Positions 62,626-64,000 of a DNA stretch of 64,000 nucleotides are shown piece after piece. The stretch spans positions 1 to 64,000 of the forward strand of contig SCRJ01000051.1 of NCBI GenBank assembly GCA_004298115.1, in the 5' to 3' direction. The notes below the pieces were generated by a model. It was not told where the DNA came from. It worked only from the letters and a program-made list of their open reading frames with translations, and did not search any database. The position numbers and the translations under genes are program-made. Source of the stretch: Acidobacteriota bacterium. GTDB taxonomy: Bacteria > Acidobacteriota > Thermoanaerobaculia > Thermoanaerobaculales > Thermoanaerobaculaceae. Within the stretch, counting starts at the first letter, position 1, and each line of letters begins with the position of its first letter.

Positions 62626-63936
62626 ATGAATCGATGGCTGGTCGTGGTGGGGGCGCTTCTCATTCAACTTTGCCTGGGGGCGATCTACGCGTGGTCGGCG
62701 TTCACCCAGGCGCTGACGACGCCGCTCGCGAAAGGGGGGGTGTTCGGTTTCACGGCGACGCAGAGCCAGACGATCTTCTCGGTTGAGCTGGCGGTGTTCG
62801 CCGTCGTGATGGTGCTGGCCGGCCGCTGGCAGGCCAAGGTCGGACCCCGGCTGGTGGCGTTCCTGGGCGGCATCCTGGTCGGGCTCGGGTACATCCTGGC
62901 GTCGTTCGTCGGCCAGACCTTCGGTGCCCAGTTGCTCACGATCGGTGTGATCGCCGGCGCGGGGATCGGCCTCGCGTACGTCTGCCCGATCACGGTGGGC
63001 ATCCAGTGGTTCCCCAAGCAGAAGGGGATGATCACCGGTATCGCCGTGGCGGGGTTCGGCTTCGGCGCGTTGCTCTGGGTCAAGCTCGCCGGGCCGTGGG
63101 CCAACCTGATCAAGACCCACGGCGTGCTCGGCACCTACCGGATCTATGGGGTGATCTTCCTGATCGCGGTCGTCATCGGCTCGATCTGGATGGTCAAGCC
63201 CAAGGAGTACGCGGCCGCGGCCAAGGGCGCCACTGGCCCCAACCTTCCCACCGGGATCCTGCCGGGACAGATGCTGCGCACGCCGCAGTTCTACATCATC
63301 TGGCTCACCTTCGCGGTCGGCGGCATGGCGGGTCTGATGGTGATCGGCGTCATCGGCCTCTTCATCAAGGACGCGCTGACGGCGACCGGCATGGAGACGG
63401 CGCGGGCGCTGGTGATCGCGGGGACGGCGATGGGCGTCTTCTTCGCGATCGCCAACGGGCTCGGCCGTCTCGTCTGGGGCAGCATCTCCGACAAGCTGGG
63501 GCGCAAGACGTCGGTAATCATCATGTCCGCGATCCAGGGCGTCATGATGCTCCTCTTCTACTTCGTGCTCTCGTCGTCGGAGTGGCCGCTCTACTTCGGC
63601 GCGGCGCTGATCGGCTTCAACTTCGGCGGCAACTTCGCGCTCTTCCCGGCGCTCACCGCCGACGTTTTCGGCGCGGTGACGGTGGGGCGCAACTACGGCT
63701 GGGTGTTCACCTCGTACGGCGTCGGCGGCATCGTCGGCCCGCTCATGGCCGGCGTGTTCAAGGACATGGGTCAGGGCAAGGGGGTCAGCGCCTGGATGCC
63801 GGCGTTCGTCATCGCCGGTGTCGCGTTGCTGCTCGTCGCGTTGTTGATGACCCGGTTGAAGCCCGTCGGGGAGGGCGCCGAGAGCGCCGAGACGGCGAGA
63901 GCGGCAACCGTCGGCGAGAGGCGGGTTCCGGCGTGA
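62626..63936 (+). CDS. MFS transporter, oxalate/formate antiporter (OxlT) family
   Basis: A 436-residue protein with 12 helices. The start RWLVVVGALLIQLCLGAIYAWSAF and then YVCPITVGIQWFPKQKGMITGIAVAGFGFG are strongly OxlT-family; SISDKLGRKTSVI is the second-half MFS loop motif. OxlT exchanges oxalate for formate, but most relatives carry other small organic acids, so the substrate is open. GGAGGGGG precedes the ATG. A short frame begins 13 bases after the stop. Confidence 0.9.
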   Translation: MNRWLVVVGALLIQLCLGAIYAWSAFTQALTTPLAKGGVFGFTATQSQTIFSVELAVFAVVMVLAGRWQAKVGPRLVAFLGGILVGLGYILASFVGQTFGAQLLTIGVIAGAGIGLAYVCPITVGIQWFPKQKGMITGIAVAGFGFGALLWVKLAGPWANLIKTHGVLGTYRIYGVIFLIAVVIGSIWMVKPKEYAAAAKGATGPNLPTGILPGQMLRTPQFYIIWLTFAVGGMAGLMVIGVIGLFIKDALTATGMETARALVIAGTAMGVFFAIANGLGRLVWGSISDKLGRKTSVIIMSAIQGVMMLLFYFVLSSSEWPLYFGAALIGFNFGGNFALFPALTADVFGAVTVGRNYGWVFTSYGVGGIVGPLMAGVFKDMGQGKGVSAWMPAFVIAGVALLLVALLMTRLKPVGEGAESAETARAATVGERRVPA

Positions 63937-63949
63937 GGGAACGGGATCC

Positions 63950-64000
63950 ATGGCGTTGCGCCGCGGGCCGGAGGAGAACGCCGGCGGCATCGCCGCGGCC
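63950..64000 (+). CDS. Start of a possible small downstream gene, partial
   Basis: ATG 63950 opens a frame (MALRRGPEENAGGIAA) that runs off the window. GGGAACGGGA upstream is a poor ribosome binding site. Small partner proteins are annotated after some OxlT-type transporters, but nothing visible proves this here. Confidence 0.25.
   Translation, partial: MALRRGPEENAGGIAAA

Overview
The window is GC-rich throughout (by eye near 70 percent) and densely packed with genes, mostly in operons whose neighbours overlap by a 4-base ATGA/GTGA. It suggests a chromosomal segment from a high-GC, Gram-negative-type bacterium living in soil, sediment or water. The content (a Ser/Thr kinase with TPR repeats, split glycine decarboxylase gcvPA/gcvPB, membrane spermidine-synthase-like proteins, GT-C glycosyltransferases, short dispersed intergenic repeats) would fit Acidobacteriota or a similar phylum. 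There is no rRNA or marker set here that proves this.

Layout. 1-5.2 kb: partial Lrp-type RAM-domain protein, YitT-like membrane protein, MFS exporter, an Nramp metal transporter fused to a universal stress protein, and a DUF480 protein. 5.3-10 kb: the lipid cluster yceD-like/rpmF/plsX/fabH/fabD/fabG, which stops at a repeat instead of continuing into acpP. 10.5-16.8 kb: two GT-C glycosyltransferases, yicC, an OB-fold lipoprotein candidate and asnS. 16.8-21.4 kb: a second copy of the repeat, a candidate small RNA, a DUF3800 protein and a one-chain nuclease-methyltransferase; this is the most accessory-looking part of the window. 21.5-28 kb: an unusual Fe-S protein, apaG, rimO, ribF, a membrane protein and metK. 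28.3-33.3 kb: a four-gene envelope operon ending in a LolC/FtsX-type permease and a degenerate LytM factor. 33.3-37.7 kb: gcvT-gcvH-gcvPA-gcvPB. 37.7-40.9 kb: a NYN nuclease with a zinc-ribbon insertion and a divergent redox cassette (MauE-like, rhodanese-like, dihaem cytochrome, propeller-like protein). 41-51 kb: nine overlapping genes hemA-C-D-B-L-E-N-Y-H, a complete route from glutamyl-tRNA to haem. 51-64 kb: secreted and spermidine-synthase-like proteins, E2 and E3 of a 2-oxo-acid dehydrogenase, a cupredoxin-like protein, a Ser/Thr kinase, a free-methionine sulfoxide reductase and an OxlT-type MFS transporter.

How the parts work together. Most of the window is core metabolism: fatty acid/phospholipid initiation, one-carbon metabolism (gcv, metK), flavin (ribF), haem, and lipoyl-dependent enzymes (gcvH, E2, lpd), where Lpd could serve both the glycine cleavage system and the 2-oxo-acid dehydrogenase. 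The least explained material is the sRNA/DUF3800/nuclease-methyltransferase locus, the diverged repeat pair with a covarying hairpin and a nested inverted-repeat element, the ATPase-less permease plus inactive LytM operon, and the divergent redox cassette. No tRNA, rRNA, CRISPR array or intact insertion sequence was recognised.
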